A stretch of DNA of 64,000 nucleotides from Sphingomonas sp. Leaf33. Lineage in GTDB: Bacteria > Pseudomonadota > Alphaproteobacteria > Sphingomonadales > Sphingomonadaceae. Made by a program: the position numbers and the translations under genes. The DNA lies in contig NZ_LMLB01000010.1 of NCBI RefSeq assembly GCF_001421785.1, forward strand, positions 37,816-101,815. Direction: 5' to 3'. Shown here piece by piece: positions 38,067 to 46,339 of this stretch (the stretch's first letter is position 1; each line of letters starts with the position of its first letter). The notes beneath the pieces are model-generated. The model made no database searches, was not told the origin of the DNA, and saw only the letters and a list, made by a program, of their open reading frames with translations.

Positions 38067-39051
38067 CGCCGGCCCGCAGGATGTCGTGGATGTGGATGAC
38101 GCCGATCAGTCGGTCGTCGCGGCAGACGAACAGCGCCGACACCGATTTCTCGTTCAGGATGCGCAGCGCATCCGACGTCAGCAGGTCCGGGCCGACCGAC
38201 AGCGCCGGCGCGGTCATATGGTCGCGGATCGCATCGCCGACGCTTCGGTTGGCGAAGCTGCGACGCAGGTCGCCATCGGTGAACGCGCCGATCAGCCTGC
38301 CGGTATCATCGACGACGGCGGTGCAGCCGAAGCGCTTGCGGCTCATCTCGACCGTCGCATCCATCAGCGTCGCGCCTTGATGCACCTTCGGCACGGTATC
38401 GCCGCGCGCCATCAGCTGTCCGACCGTGCTCAGCTGCGCGCCGAGCCGCCCGCCGGGGTGGAAGGCGAGGAAATCGGACCGGGTGAACCCGCGCCGCTCC
38501 GCCAGCGCGACCGCCAGCGCATCGCCCAGCACCATCTGCATCGTGGTCGACGACGTCGGGGCGAGCTCGTTCGGGCACGCTTCGCGGACCGCGGGCAGGA
38601 TCAGGCGGATGTCCGCTGCCTGTGCTGCGGTGCTGTCGCTGCGCGACGTGGCGACGATCAGCCGGATCGCGAAGCGCCGGCAATAGGCGATGATGTCGCC
38701 CAGTTCGGACGTTTCGCCCGACCAGCTGAGCGCGAGCACGATGTCGTCGCGCCCGACCATGCCGAGGTCGCCGTGGCTGGCTTCGCCCGGATGCAGGAAC
38801 AGCGACGGCGTGCCGGTCGATCGCATGGTCGCGGCGATCTTGCGCCCGACGAGGCCGCTCTTGCCCATGCCGCACACGACGAGCCGGCCCGACTGCCCGG
38901 CGATCGCGCCGATCGCATCGATGAAGCCCTGGCGCAGCGGGGGTGAGCGCAGCGCTTCCGACAGGGCCTGCAACGCCTCGGTCTCGATCCGCGTCGTCCT
39001 GAGGGCGGACAGCAGCCCGGACTCATCGAGCGCATCCACTACCGTCCGCAT
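38059..39051 (-). CDS. kpsF: arabinose-5-phosphate isomerase KdsD/KpsF
   Basis: The 330-residue enzyme converts ribulose 5-phosphate to arabinose 5-phosphate, the first step to Kdo. An N-terminal SIS domain (VVCGMGKSGLVGRKIAATM; FLHPGEASHGDLGM; SWSGETSEL) precedes two CBS domains (DATVEMSRKRFGCTAVVDD and DALRILNEKSVSALFV). Layout and length are normal. It is first in the Kdo operon and divergent from kdsA across a 140-base gap. Confidence 0.94.
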   Translation of the reverse strand: MRTVVDALDESGLLSALRTTRIETEALQALSEALRSPPLRQGFIDAIGAIAGQSGRLVVCGMGKSGLVGRKIAATMRSTGTPSLFLHPGEASHGDLGMVGRDDIVLALSWSGETSELGDIIAYCRRFAIRLIVATSRSDSTAAQAADIRLILPAVREACPNELAPTSSTTMQMVLGDALAVALAERRGFTRSDFLAFHPGGRLGAQLSTVGQLMARGDTVPKVHQGATLMDATVEMSRKRFGCTAVVDDTGRLIGAFTDGDLRRSFANRSVGDAIRDHMTAPALSVGPDLLTSDALRILNEKSVSALFVCRDDRLIGVIHIHDILRAGVA

Positions 39052-39191
39052 GGCAACCCCGATTTCGTCCAGCCTGAACGCCGACTTCTAATCCTGGCTT
39101 GCGTTGACTTCCAGTGCTTTGCGGCAAATGAGGGCCTCGGCGCGGCCGATGTTGCGGTATTGGCACTTATTGAAAGCACGGGAACATCTTT

Positions 39192-40022
39192 ATGAAATTA
39201 TGTGGCGCGGATATCGGTGCCGATCAGCCGCTGTTCTTCATTGCCGGCCCGTGCGTGATCGAAAGCGAGGCGCACGCACTGCTGATGGCGACGCGGCTGC
39301 GCGCGGTTGCCGACCGTCTGGGCGTGCTGCTGATCTACAAGAGCTCGTTCGACAAGGCGAACCGCAGCTCGGGCACGTCGTTCCGCGGCCCCGGCATCGA
39401 CGAAGGCCTGCGCATCCTGGAAAAGGTCCGCGCCGAAACCGGGCTGCCGGTGCTGACCGACGTGCATACGGAAGGGCAGGTGGCACAGGTCGCCGCGGTG
39501 GTCGATGTGCTCCAGACGCCCGCCTTCCTTGCGCGCCAGACCGACTTCATCGCCGCGGTCGCCGCCAGCGGCAAGCCGGTCAACATCAAGAAGGCGCAGT
39601 TCATGGCGCCCGGCGACATGGTGAACGTGGTGGCCAAGGCGCGCGCCGCCGCCGTTGCCGCCGGGGTGCCGGACGACACTTTTATGGTGTGCGAACGCGG
39701 CGCGACCTTCGGCTATAACAACCTCGTCTCCGACATGCGCAGCCTGGCGATCATGGCCGACACCGGCTGCCCGGTCGTCTTTGACGCGACGCATTCGGTG
39801 CAGTTGCCCGGCGGCCAGGGCGACCGGTCGGGCGGCCAGCGCGAGTTCGTGCCCGTCCTCGCCCGCGCCGCGGTCGCCGCCGGTCTGTCGGGCCTGTTCA
39901 TCGAAACCCATACCGACCCCGACACCGCCTTTTCCGACGGCCCCAACAGCTGGCCGCTCGACCAGCTGGAACCGCTCCTCGAACGGCTGCTGGCAATCGA
40001 CGGCGTGGCGAAGGGGCGGTAG
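39192..40022 (+). CDS. kdsA: Kdo-8-phosphate synthase KdsA
   Basis: The 276-residue aldolase condenses phosphoenolpyruvate with arabinose 5-phosphate. Conserved parts are [79 protein letters not shown] and [12 protein letters not shown]. The ATG lies at the end of a 140-base divergent control region shared with kdsD. With kdsB and kdsD it gives a near-complete local Kdo pathway; only the phosphatase step lacks an orthodox enzyme. Confidence 0.95.
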   Translation: MKLCGADIGADQPLFFIAGPCVIESEAHALLMATRLRAVADRLGVLLIYKSSFDKANRSSGTSFRGPGIDEGLRILEKVRAETGLPVLTDVHTEGQVAQVAAVVDVLQTPAFLARQTDFIAAVAASGKPVNIKKAQFMAPGDMVNVVAKARAAAVAAGVPDDTFMVCERGATFGYNNLVSDMRSLAIMADTGCPVVFDATHSVQLPGGQGDRSGGQREFVPVLARAAVAAGLSGLFIETHTDPDTAFSDGPNSWPLDQLEPLLERLLAIDGVAKGR

Positions 40023-40084
40023 ATTTGCCTTGAGCAAAGGACGTATCCCCCGCAATAACAATGCATTCGGGGGAGGAATTGGGA

Positions 40085-40837
40085 ATGAAATTGGGTCGCC
40101 TGTGGCGCAACCGCAGTGCCGCATCGACGGCGAACTATGATTCCGTCGCCGCCTATACGCAGCATCTCGACGGCACCCTGGCGAAGCATGGCGACGACCG
40201 CGATCTGGCGTTCGCCCAGGCGGTCGGATCGCCCAGCGTCGAACTGTTCCACTCCCAGGGCGACGGCCATGTCGCGGTGCTGCGTCACCATGGCCTGACC
40301 GACGGCATGGCGGTCTACGATCTCGGCTGCGGCTGCGGCCGGACGGCGCAGGCGCTGCAACGTTCGGGCTGGACCGGAAAATACATCGGCCATGACATCG
40401 TGCCGGGCTTCATCGACGAACTGCGCGCGAAATGCCCGGGCTACGAAGCGCACGTCCATCGCCGGCCGAGCCTGCTCGCCGGGGACGAGACGCTCGACCT
40501 GATCTTCCACTGGTCGGTGTTCACGCACCTGCCGCCGGAGGAATGCTACCTCTATCTGCGCGACAGCTTCCGCGCGCTGAAACCGGGCGGGCGCATCGTC
40601 TTCTCGTTTCTCGAACTGACCGATCCGGCGCATTGGGTGGTGTTCGACAACCGCGTCGATCGCACCGCGCGCGAGGCGTCGCTGCCGTTGATGGACACGT
40701 TCCTGCACCGCGACTGGATCGTCCTGTGGGCCGAGCGCCTGGGCTTCACCCGGCCCGACTTCACCGACGGCAGCGACGAAACGCACCACGCCCCCTTCTG
40801 GCAGGCACTGGCGACGATGACCAAGCCTGCGGGCTGA
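40085..40837 (+). CDS. SAM-dependent methyltransferase
   Basis: The 250-residue product has AVYDLGCGCGRTAQAL as motif I, IGHDIVPGFIDEL as motif II, LDLIFHWSVFTHLPPEE as the Methyltransf_11/25 hallmark, and LKPGGRIVFSFLEL as motif III. ATG at 40085 follows a strong GGAGGAA site about eight bases away and is preferred over ATG at 40061, which precedes that site. It lies 62 bases after kdsA. It could methylate a capsule sugar or chain end, but the acceptor is unknown. Confidence 0.85.
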   Translation: MKLGRLWRNRSAASTANYDSVAAYTQHLDGTLAKHGDDRDLAFAQAVGSPSVELFHSQGDGHVAVLRHHGLTDGMAVYDLGCGCGRTAQALQRSGWTGKYIGHDIVPGFIDELRAKCPGYEAHVHRRPSLLAGDETLDLIFHWSVFTHLPPEECYLYLRDSFRALKPGGRIVFSFLELTDPAHWVVFDNRVDRTAREASLPLMDTFLHRDWIVLWAERLGFTRPDFTDGSDETHHAPFWQALATMTKPAG

Positions 40838-41047
40838 CGACGTGCGTTGGCGCCCGTGGATAACCATGGACGGCCCCGCAATTCCACCCGTGCCGGTTCG
40901 GTGCGAGCCAGATCGGGAATGTTTCGGACCGCCCGGGGATGACGGCCTGATGCTCACCGGGTTGCCGGGCCTCGACGTCTCCTCCGCGCATGGTAGCGGC
41001 ACGAATGCGCACCGCATCGCGCATCCGGGCAACCAACGGATAGCATC

Positions 41048-41521
41048 CTATTGCAGTCGGATCGTCAGATCGGTCCATCGCACAGGCAACTCGCGGCATC
41101 CGCGCGAGACCGATACGGCGGTGATTCCCGGGACGTCGAAGACTATGCCCAGTCGGGCAAGCTCGCGCTGCACATAGAATATCGTCAGCGGCTTGATCTT
41201 GGGCGGATCGTTTCGCCAGCGACCTTCATACGCGTATTGCGTCGGACCGATACGGGCGCCCTTGCTCTCGATGCTGGCGCGCGAGAACCCATAGGGCGAG
41301 AACGGCCTGGCGCGCAGCACGCAGGGTCCGCGTGTCGCCAGGATCGAGTTCGCCATATACGGGCGTGTTGCAAATCCCTCGGACCGCAGGCCTGCGTCGA
41401 GGCCGCGGAGATAGGCGGCGGTCGTTTCCTGCGGTTCGGCACGATTCAGGGCGAATGCCTTGATGCCGAGCGTCGTCACGGCGATCGCGACGATGCACAC
41501 CCCTTCACGAACGAAGCGCAT
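41048..41521 (-). CDS. small membrane-anchored protein of the exosortase operon
   Basis: The 157-residue product has an N-terminal signal anchor (CIVAIAVTTLGIKAFAL) and a predicted extracytoplasmic part with two cysteines (RGPCVLRA and SRGCRELPV). Its place after an exosortase is where EpsI-like accessory proteins often occur, but I see no clear EpsI motif. ATG at 41521 overlaps the exosortase stop by 17 bases. The function is unknown. Confidence 0.65.
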   Translation of the reverse strand: MRFVREGVCIVAIAVTTLGIKAFALNRAEPQETTAAYLRGLDAGLRSEGFATRPYMANSILATRGPCVLRARPFSPYGFSRASIESKGARIGPTQYAYEGRWRNDPPKIKPLTIFYVQRELARLGIVFDVPGITAVSVSRGCRELPVRWTDLTIRLQ

Positions 41522-42368
41522 GACCGAGGCCAATCCACAACGCGCCGACGACTGCGGCAAGGCCGATCCACCCGAACGCCGTGGCACCCAGGCCGACGTG
41601 CAAGGTGTCGAAATGGGCCGGGAAGCGCGCGATCGCGGTCAGCCTCAATATGTTGCTGGCGATCGCGGCGATCACCATCGCCAGCAGCGTCAGCCACGCC
41701 CGGCGCGTCAGCGCGATTGAATGGAACTGCGTCGCCGTGACCCACAGGACCATGGCGATCGATATGCCCTGGAGCGACGAGCAGCCGGGTGCGACGACGA
41801 AGGCGCCCGCCCCTTCTGCAAACGTCACCAGATTGTCGCTGCCACCGGTGCCCGCCACCTGACCGACCATCCAGCCATCCAGGCTCAACAGCACGCCGCT
41901 GCCCATCGACAGCAGCAATCGTCCCCAGAGCAGGCTGCCGGTTATGGCCATGTAGATGAGCGACGCGCGACGAAGCGCGTCCGAGGGCGCCGATGCGATC
42001 GCCCACAGGCACGCGACGCTGAGCGCGACCCCGCTCAGCGCAGGCGACGGCAGCACCATGGCGACCATCGTCGCGATGGCGAGCACCCAGTCGCCGCGTC
42101 GAACGTCGTCCCCGCGCCGAACGTCGTCCCCGACGTTCCCCGTGTCGCTATCCGACGCCGTCAGCAAAAGATGGAGACCGGCGATCCCGGCCAGCCACAG
42201 GACGGCGCTGATCCCCCACAGGTTGAGCGTCGCCGCCACCAGCCCCTCCGCCTGCACGGCTTGCAGGGCGATCGTGGCGGCGGAATTGATCGCAAGCGCC
42301 GGAAACAGGATCGCGAACAACTGCTCGCGCGTGCGGAGCAACCCGGTGGATCGTACTTGGCCGGTCAT
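41505..42368 (-). CDS. exosortase (transpeptidase-like sorting enzyme)
   Basis: The 287-residue integral membrane protein has about eight hydrophobic segments and the exosortase catalytic triad in order: Cys in VAPGCSSLQGIS (about residue 194), Arg in SNILRLTAIARF (about 240) and His in TLHVGLGATAFG (about 258). Exosortases cleave C-terminal sorting signals of exported proteins. The obvious substrate is the 59-residue protein immediately upstream. A hydrophilic loop near residues 80-92 contains DDVRRG twice. I do not recognise a named exosortase subtype. Confidence 0.82.
   Translation of the reverse strand: MTGQVRSTGLLRTREQLFAILFPALAINSAATIALQAVQAEGLVAATLNLWGISAVLWLAGIAGLHLLLTASDSDTGNVGDDVRRGDDVRRGDWVLAIATMVAMVLPSPALSGVALSVACLWAIASAPSDALRRASLIYMAITGSLLWGRLLLSMGSGVLLSLDGWMVGQVAGTGGSDNLVTFAEGAGAFVVAPGCSSLQGISIAMVLWVTATQFHSIALTRRAWLTLLAMVIAAIASNILRLTAIARFPAHFDTLHVGLGATAFGWIGLAAVVGALWIGLGHALRS
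42095..42130. repeat. two tandem 18-base repeats inside the exosortase gene
   Basis: Positions 42095-42112 and 42113-42130 are identical except for one base. They encode the doubled DDVRRG in a hydrophilic loop. A copy-number change here would stay in frame. Confidence 0.7.
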
Positions 42369-42396
42369 CCGGACTAACCGGGTATCCGCGTCTCGT

Positions 42397-42576
42397 TCAG
42401 CCGCGCTTGCTGCGACGGATGCGGCGGTACAGATAGGCCAGGCCGGCCGCTGCGGGGATCCCTGCGCCCAGAAGCGGGCCCGGCGTCGCAGGCTGAACGA
42501 CGCCTGCCAGCGCGGGCGATGCCGCCGATGCGGTGATGATGATCGCCGTGGCGAGGAAAGACGAAGAGAGCCGCAT
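42397..42576 (-). CDS. 59-residue exosortase substrate (PEP-CTERM-like sorting signal)
   Basis: The protein consists of a signal peptide (residues 1-24, cleavage likely after ALA), about seven residues, then a tripartite sorting signal: PGPLLGAGIP (32-41), a short hydrophobic stretch AAAGLAYLYRR, and a basic tail RRIRRSKRG. There is almost no mature domain. I chose ATG at 42576 because AAAAGGGG lies seven bases upstream; a longer frame to 42624 has no such site. It is first in the operon, 28 bases ahead of the exosortase. If both signals are processed, only a peptide of about ten residues remains. Confidence 0.72.
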   Translation of the reverse strand: MRLSSSFLATAIIITASAASPALAGVVQPATPGPLLGAGIPAAAGLAYLYRRIRRSKRG

Positions 42577-42633
42577 GTAAAAACCCCTTTTCAACGTGAC
42601 GGGCGCGATGCCTAAAGGCGTCATCTGGTTTTT

Positions 42634-42661
42634 GCCAACGGTTTGTGCTTTGCGCCAACGG
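42634..42661. promoter_or_regulatory. direct repeat in the divergent exosortase/desaturase control region
   Basis: GCCAACGG occurs at 42634-42641 and again at 42654-42661, exactly 20 bases apart and so on roughly the same DNA face. This suggests a dimeric regulator site. GG at 42640-42641 and GC at 42652-42653 also have sigma-54-like spacing, but the surrounding match is poor. Confidence 0.25.
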
Positions 42662-42697
42662 GAGACGGCGTAGCGTGCGGGACGGGACTACCTCAGG

Positions 42698-43510
42698 ATG
42701 ACCGCAGACCAACTGGCTTCCTGGCTCGGCGCGCCGATGACATTCTGGTCATGCCTGTTCGCGATCCTCGTCGGCACCGCGGCCTGGGAACTCCTGGCGG
42801 AGGGGCCGAGCATGGTTTCGGCGGAGGCGGGCGATCGGCGGATGGTGACGAACGTTGCGCTCGGCATACTCTGGCTCGGCCTTTCGGCACTGGTTCCGAC
42901 CACCGTGACGTCACTGGCCGCGATCGCGAAGGACCAGGGCATCGGCCTGTTCGCCGTCATCGGCCTGTCGGGATGGCCGGCGTTTCTGGGATCGCTCCTG
43001 GTCCTCGACGCCGGGCAATATGGCCTTCATCGGCTGTCGCATCGATGGCAATGGCTATGGCGGCTGCACCGCGTCCATCACAGCGACACCGCGCTCGATA
43101 TCACGACGACGTTTCGACACCATCCGGGCGAGCTGCTGGTCGCGCTGGCGTGGATGTCGATGCTGGGCCTGGTGTTCGGGCTCTCGGCGTCCGCGGTCCC
43201 TGTCTACGCACTTGTCGTGCTGCTGCTCTCGGTCCCGCAGCATGCGGACGCTTCGCTGAATGATCGGACGGAAGCGTTCGTGTCGCGCTTCATCGCCACG
43301 CCGGGTCTGCACCGCGTGCATCACGGTGCGAACGTGCACGATACGGACACCAACTATGGTGAAGTCCTGATCGTGTGGGACTGGCTATTCCGAACCCTCA
43401 GGCATCACTCGCCAGTCCAGCGCCAAACGATGCGCGTCGGATTGGGACCCCATCACGACGTCGGCGCCGATAGTCTTATCAAGCAGCTGACGGGACCGCT
43501 GCTGCGCTAG
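42698..43510 (+). CDS. sterol desaturase/fatty acid hydroxylase family membrane protein
   Basis: The 270-residue protein has about six hydrophobic segments and three histidine boxes of di-iron membrane oxygenases: LHRLSHRW (about residue 109), LHRVHHSD (about 126) and LHRVHHGA (about 206). FRHHPGELL and NYGEVLIVWDWLFRTL are also typical. It starts 121 bases from the divergent exosortase-substrate gene. This is a second, sequence-distinct family member in the window (the other is at 33161). The lipid substrate is unknown. Confidence 0.85.
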   Translation: MTADQLASWLGAPMTFWSCLFAILVGTAAWELLAEGPSMVSAEAGDRRMVTNVALGILWLGLSALVPTTVTSLAAIAKDQGIGLFAVIGLSGWPAFLGSLLVLDAGQYGLHRLSHRWQWLWRLHRVHHSDTALDITTTFRHHPGELLVALAWMSMLGLVFGLSASAVPVYALVVLLLSVPQHADASLNDRTEAFVSRFIATPGLHRVHHGANVHDTDTNYGEVLIVWDWLFRTLRHHSPVQRQTMRVGLGPHHDVGADSLIKQLTGPLLR

Positions 43511-43616
43511 GGTTCTACCGATCGTCTAGGTCGCAACGGCAGCGGGATATTGAACACGCCAAAGCCGGTCCGCCGAGAGGCCTTTGGCAAGCGATAGGAT
43601 CGATCCGGCGCATCGG

Positions 43617-45053
43617 TCACGGCACCAGCTTCCCCGGATTGAACAACCCCGCCGGATCGAACGCGCGCTTGATCGCGGCCAGCGCGGCCAGGCGGGACGC
43701 TGGCCCCAGGCGCTGCAACTCGGCCAGTTTCATCTGGCCGATGCCGTGTTCCGCCGAGATCGATCCGCCGGCGACGACGACCTGGTCGTGGACGAAACGG
43801 GTGATGCCGGGTGCCTGCTCGGCGTACCAGCGGTCGCGCTCGGCGCCGGCGCCAGTTCCGGCAGGCGCGCGGACGTGGAAATGGACGTTGCCGTCGCCCA
43901 GATGGCCGAAGGCGGTGGCGTGGGTGCCGGGGAAGGCGGCTTCGGCCGCGCGCGCCGCGGCGATCATGAACTCGGGCATCCCCGCGACCGGGACCGAAAC
44001 GTCGTGCTGCACCGCCGGGCCCGAGGCGCGCTCGGCTTCCGACAGGGAGTCGCGGATGCGCCAGAAGGCATCGGCCTGCGCTTCGCTCGCCGCGACCACG
44101 GCATCGTCGGCAAGGCCCCCCTCCAGCGCGTCGCCGAGCAGCCGTTCGAGGAGCGCCGCGGGGTTCTCCTCGGTCGGATCGGCGGTCACCGCCTCGATCA
44201 GCACGTGCCAGGGGTGCGTGCCCGTAACCGGGCTGCGCGTCGCCGGGATATGCTGGAGCACCAGCGCCAGGCTGTCGCCGGGGATGATCTCGAAGCTCTC
44301 GATCGTGCGCGTCGCCGCCTCCAGGCGCCGCAGCAGGGCGAGTGCGGTGTGCGGGCTGGGAAGCGCGACCCAGGCGACACCGCGCGCCGCGATCGCCGGT
44401 GCCAGGCGCAGAGTCGCCGCCGTAACCACGCCCAACGTGCCCTCCGCCCCGATCAGCAGGCCGTCGATGTCATAGCCGCGGTTGTCCTTCTTGAGCGGGG
44501 TCAGCCCGTCGTGGATCGATCCGTCGGGCAGCACCGCCTCGACGCCCGCGACCAGCGAGCGCATCGTTCCCCAGCGCAGCACCTGGGTGCCGCCGGCGTT
44601 GGTCGAGACGAGCCCGCCGATCGTCGCCGACCCGCGCGCGCCGAGCGTCAGCGGAAAGCGCTGCTCGCCGCGCTCGGCCGCATCGTGGAGGTCGGCCAGG
44701 ATCACCCCCGCCTCCGCCACGATCAGCGCATCCTCGGGCGAATGCGACCGGATGCGGTTCATCCGCCGCAGCGACAGGATGAGGGCCGACCCGTCCGCCG
44801 GCGGCGTCGCCCCGCCGACCATGCTGGTGTTCCCCCCCTGCGGCACCAGCGCGACACCATGCTCGCGCGCGAGCGACACGATCGCGGCGACCTGATCGGT
44901 CGTCTCGGGCGACAGGATCGCGGGCGCATCGCCACGATACCGCCCCCGCCAGTCAGTCAGCCACGGCGCGATATCCTCGCGCACGGTGGTCGCGGCCTTC
45001 GTCCCGAACCGGGCGATCACGGTGTCGACGAGGCGGGTCTGGGCAGGGGGCAT
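43617..45053 (-). CDS. FAD-linked oxidase (D-lactate/2-hydroxyacid dehydrogenase type)
   Basis: The 478-residue flavoprotein has an N-terminal PCMH-type FAD-binding domain (VALVPQGGNTSMVGGATPP; IGGLVSTNAGGTQVLRWG) and a C-terminal FAD-oxidase domain (FGHLGDGNVHFHV; SAEHGIGQMKLAELQRLG). This is the D-lactate, glycolate or D-2-hydroxyglutarate dehydrogenase family; the exact substrate cannot be assigned. It appears single and unrelated to the neighbouring clusters. Confidence 0.9.
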   Translation of the reverse strand: MPPAQTRLVDTVIARFGTKAATTVREDIAPWLTDWRGRYRGDAPAILSPETTDQVAAIVSLAREHGVALVPQGGNTSMVGGATPPADGSALILSLRRMNRIRSHSPEDALIVAEAGVILADLHDAAERGEQRFPLTLGARGSATIGGLVSTNAGGTQVLRWGTMRSLVAGVEAVLPDGSIHDGLTPLKKDNRGYDIDGLLIGAEGTLGVVTAATLRLAPAIAARGVAWVALPSPHTALALLRRLEAATRTIESFEIIPGDSLALVLQHIPATRSPVTGTHPWHVLIEAVTADPTEENPAALLERLLGDALEGGLADDAVVAASEAQADAFWRIRDSLSEAERASGPAVQHDVSVPVAGMPEFMIAAARAAEAAFPGTHATAFGHLGDGNVHFHVRAPAGTGAGAERDRWYAEQAPGITRFVHDQVVVAGGSISAEHGIGQMKLAELQRLGPASRLAALAAIKRAFDPAGLFNPGKLVP

Positions 45054-45139
45054 CGACGGGGGCCGCTAGCACGTGCGCCGAACGTGCGCCATGTCAGCGG
45101 GTATCGACAGGGCCAAGGCGGAGCGTCTGCTTTTGGCGG

Positions 45140-45694
45140 TTAGCTGCCGTTGCCCAAAGCCCGATTAAAAGCCGTGCGGGCCATGTCGGTGTCGAAGGGT
45201 GCAGCGTTTAGCTCGGGAAAGGTCCGCGCCTTGCGAGCTGCCTCGTTCAGCCGGGCGGCAGTTGCTCCAGCACGCCAACACGCCACGAGTGTTTCATCGT
45301 TCTGGGAAGGCACTTCGTGGCCTGCAAAGCCCGTATAGAAAGTCTGAAATACTCGGTCTCGAGCGGCGAAATAGCCGATGTCCGGCTCTAGACGTTCCAC
45401 GGTGTCGTCGAGAAGCAACGCGTCGGTATCTGCGCCCATTCTATGAAGCCAGACCCGGGCGAGCATCAGTGCGTCGTCAACGCGCTTGTCACTGTTGGAG
45501 ATGACCTCGACGGATGCGTTACCCTCTTCGTCCCAGATGGTAACCCAATCACGATCGACGTCAATTGAGTGTGGACGGCCGTCCGCGAGCCGAACAATCG
45601 CCTCACCCCCAACCGGAACTTCGAATTGGTCGCATTGCAGCTCCACGAATACCGTCAGGGGGCTGTCGCTCTTGTTGCGTATGGGTATCCGCAT
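45140..45694 (-). CDS. hypothetical protein
   Basis: The 184-residue product has no signal peptide, membrane helix or motif I recognise. The first 70 residues look beta-rich (PLTVFVELQCDQFEVPVGGE; RDWVTIWDEEGNASVEV), and the rest is helical. Its base composition seems somewhat less GC-rich than its neighbours, which may mean separate acquisition. No operon partner is evident. The 240 bases before the WGR gene hold no convincing gene. Confidence 0.6.
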   Translation of the reverse strand: MRIPIRNKSDSPLTVFVELQCDQFEVPVGGEAIVRLADGRPHSIDVDRDWVTIWDEEGNASVEVISNSDKRVDDALMLARVWLHRMGADTDALLLDDTVERLEPDIGYFAARDRVFQTFYTGFAGHEVPSQNDETLVACWRAGATAARLNEAARKARTFPELNAAPFDTDMARTAFNRALGNGS

Positions 45695-45934
45695 CGCGCC
45701 TTTCCATGCTCATCAAGCCGAGAGTGCCACCGTGACCGAGTGTCCACAATTGGGCGACAGCAGACGCTCGTTCGTCGGTTGTTAGGGCAATGTTGGAAAA
45801 CGTCGCGTATAGGTCCGACGACGGCTCTTTCTCATCGCTGATTTTTTTGCTGCCCGCGTTGGCTTCGCACCGCTTCGTCGGCGGGTCGTCCGGACGAGAA
45901 TTTGCGGTCGGCATAGTGTGACCGTCGTGTGACC

Positions 45935-46204
45935 TTAGAGCACAACCGGGCGATAGGCGACGCCCAGGCGCCGCGGGGCGGTGGTCCGGCGGGCAAGTTG
46001 CGCGCGGACGTGGCGCAGCGCCGCGGCGGGATCGGCGAAACTGTGGACGGTCGCGCGGCCTGCTGTCCCGATCCGGCCCCAGCGCCGCTCGACCAGGACA
46101 TGGCCGAACAGGTCGGTCGAGGCGACCAGGCTCCAGCGGCGGCGGATGTTGCGGGAGCGATCGATCGCGACCAGGTCGATGGGGTCGAGCGGGAGCGTGT
46201 CCAT
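45935..46204 (-). CDS. WGR-domain protein
   Basis: The 89-residue protein is almost entirely a WGR domain: RRRWSLVASTDLFGHVLVER, then RWGRIGTAGRATVHSF with the name-giving Trp-Gly-Arg. WGR domains bind nucleic acid in PARPs; stand-alone bacterial versions are uncharacterised. Length is normal for a stand-alone copy. It is a single gene transcribed away from the nucleotidyltransferase-like gene. Confidence 0.75.
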   Translation of the reverse strand: MDTLPLDPIDLVAIDRSRNIRRRWSLVASTDLFGHVLVERRWGRIGTAGRATVHSFADPAAALRHVRAQLARRTTAPRRLGVAYRPVVL

Positions 46205-46339
46205 GGCCGCGATTTTAAGCCGGCCGCGAGGACGCGTCTCACGACTTGTCTGAATCAGTGCGCCGGCGGTGAGTCAGCCGGTCGATGAACGGCGCGGCGC
46301 CTTGCGCGCGTAGCCGTCAGCGTCGATGCTGCACGCACG

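Noticed and set aside
40855..40863. Sequence close to a DnaA box (CGTGGATAA)
   Set aside because: It is a single near match, 8 kb from the iterons and in no AT-rich context, so probably chance.
45603..45914. 103-codon minus-strand frame between the hypothetical gene and the WGR gene
   Set aside because: It overlaps the 45140-45694 gene in another frame and shows no signal peptide, motif or ribosome site.
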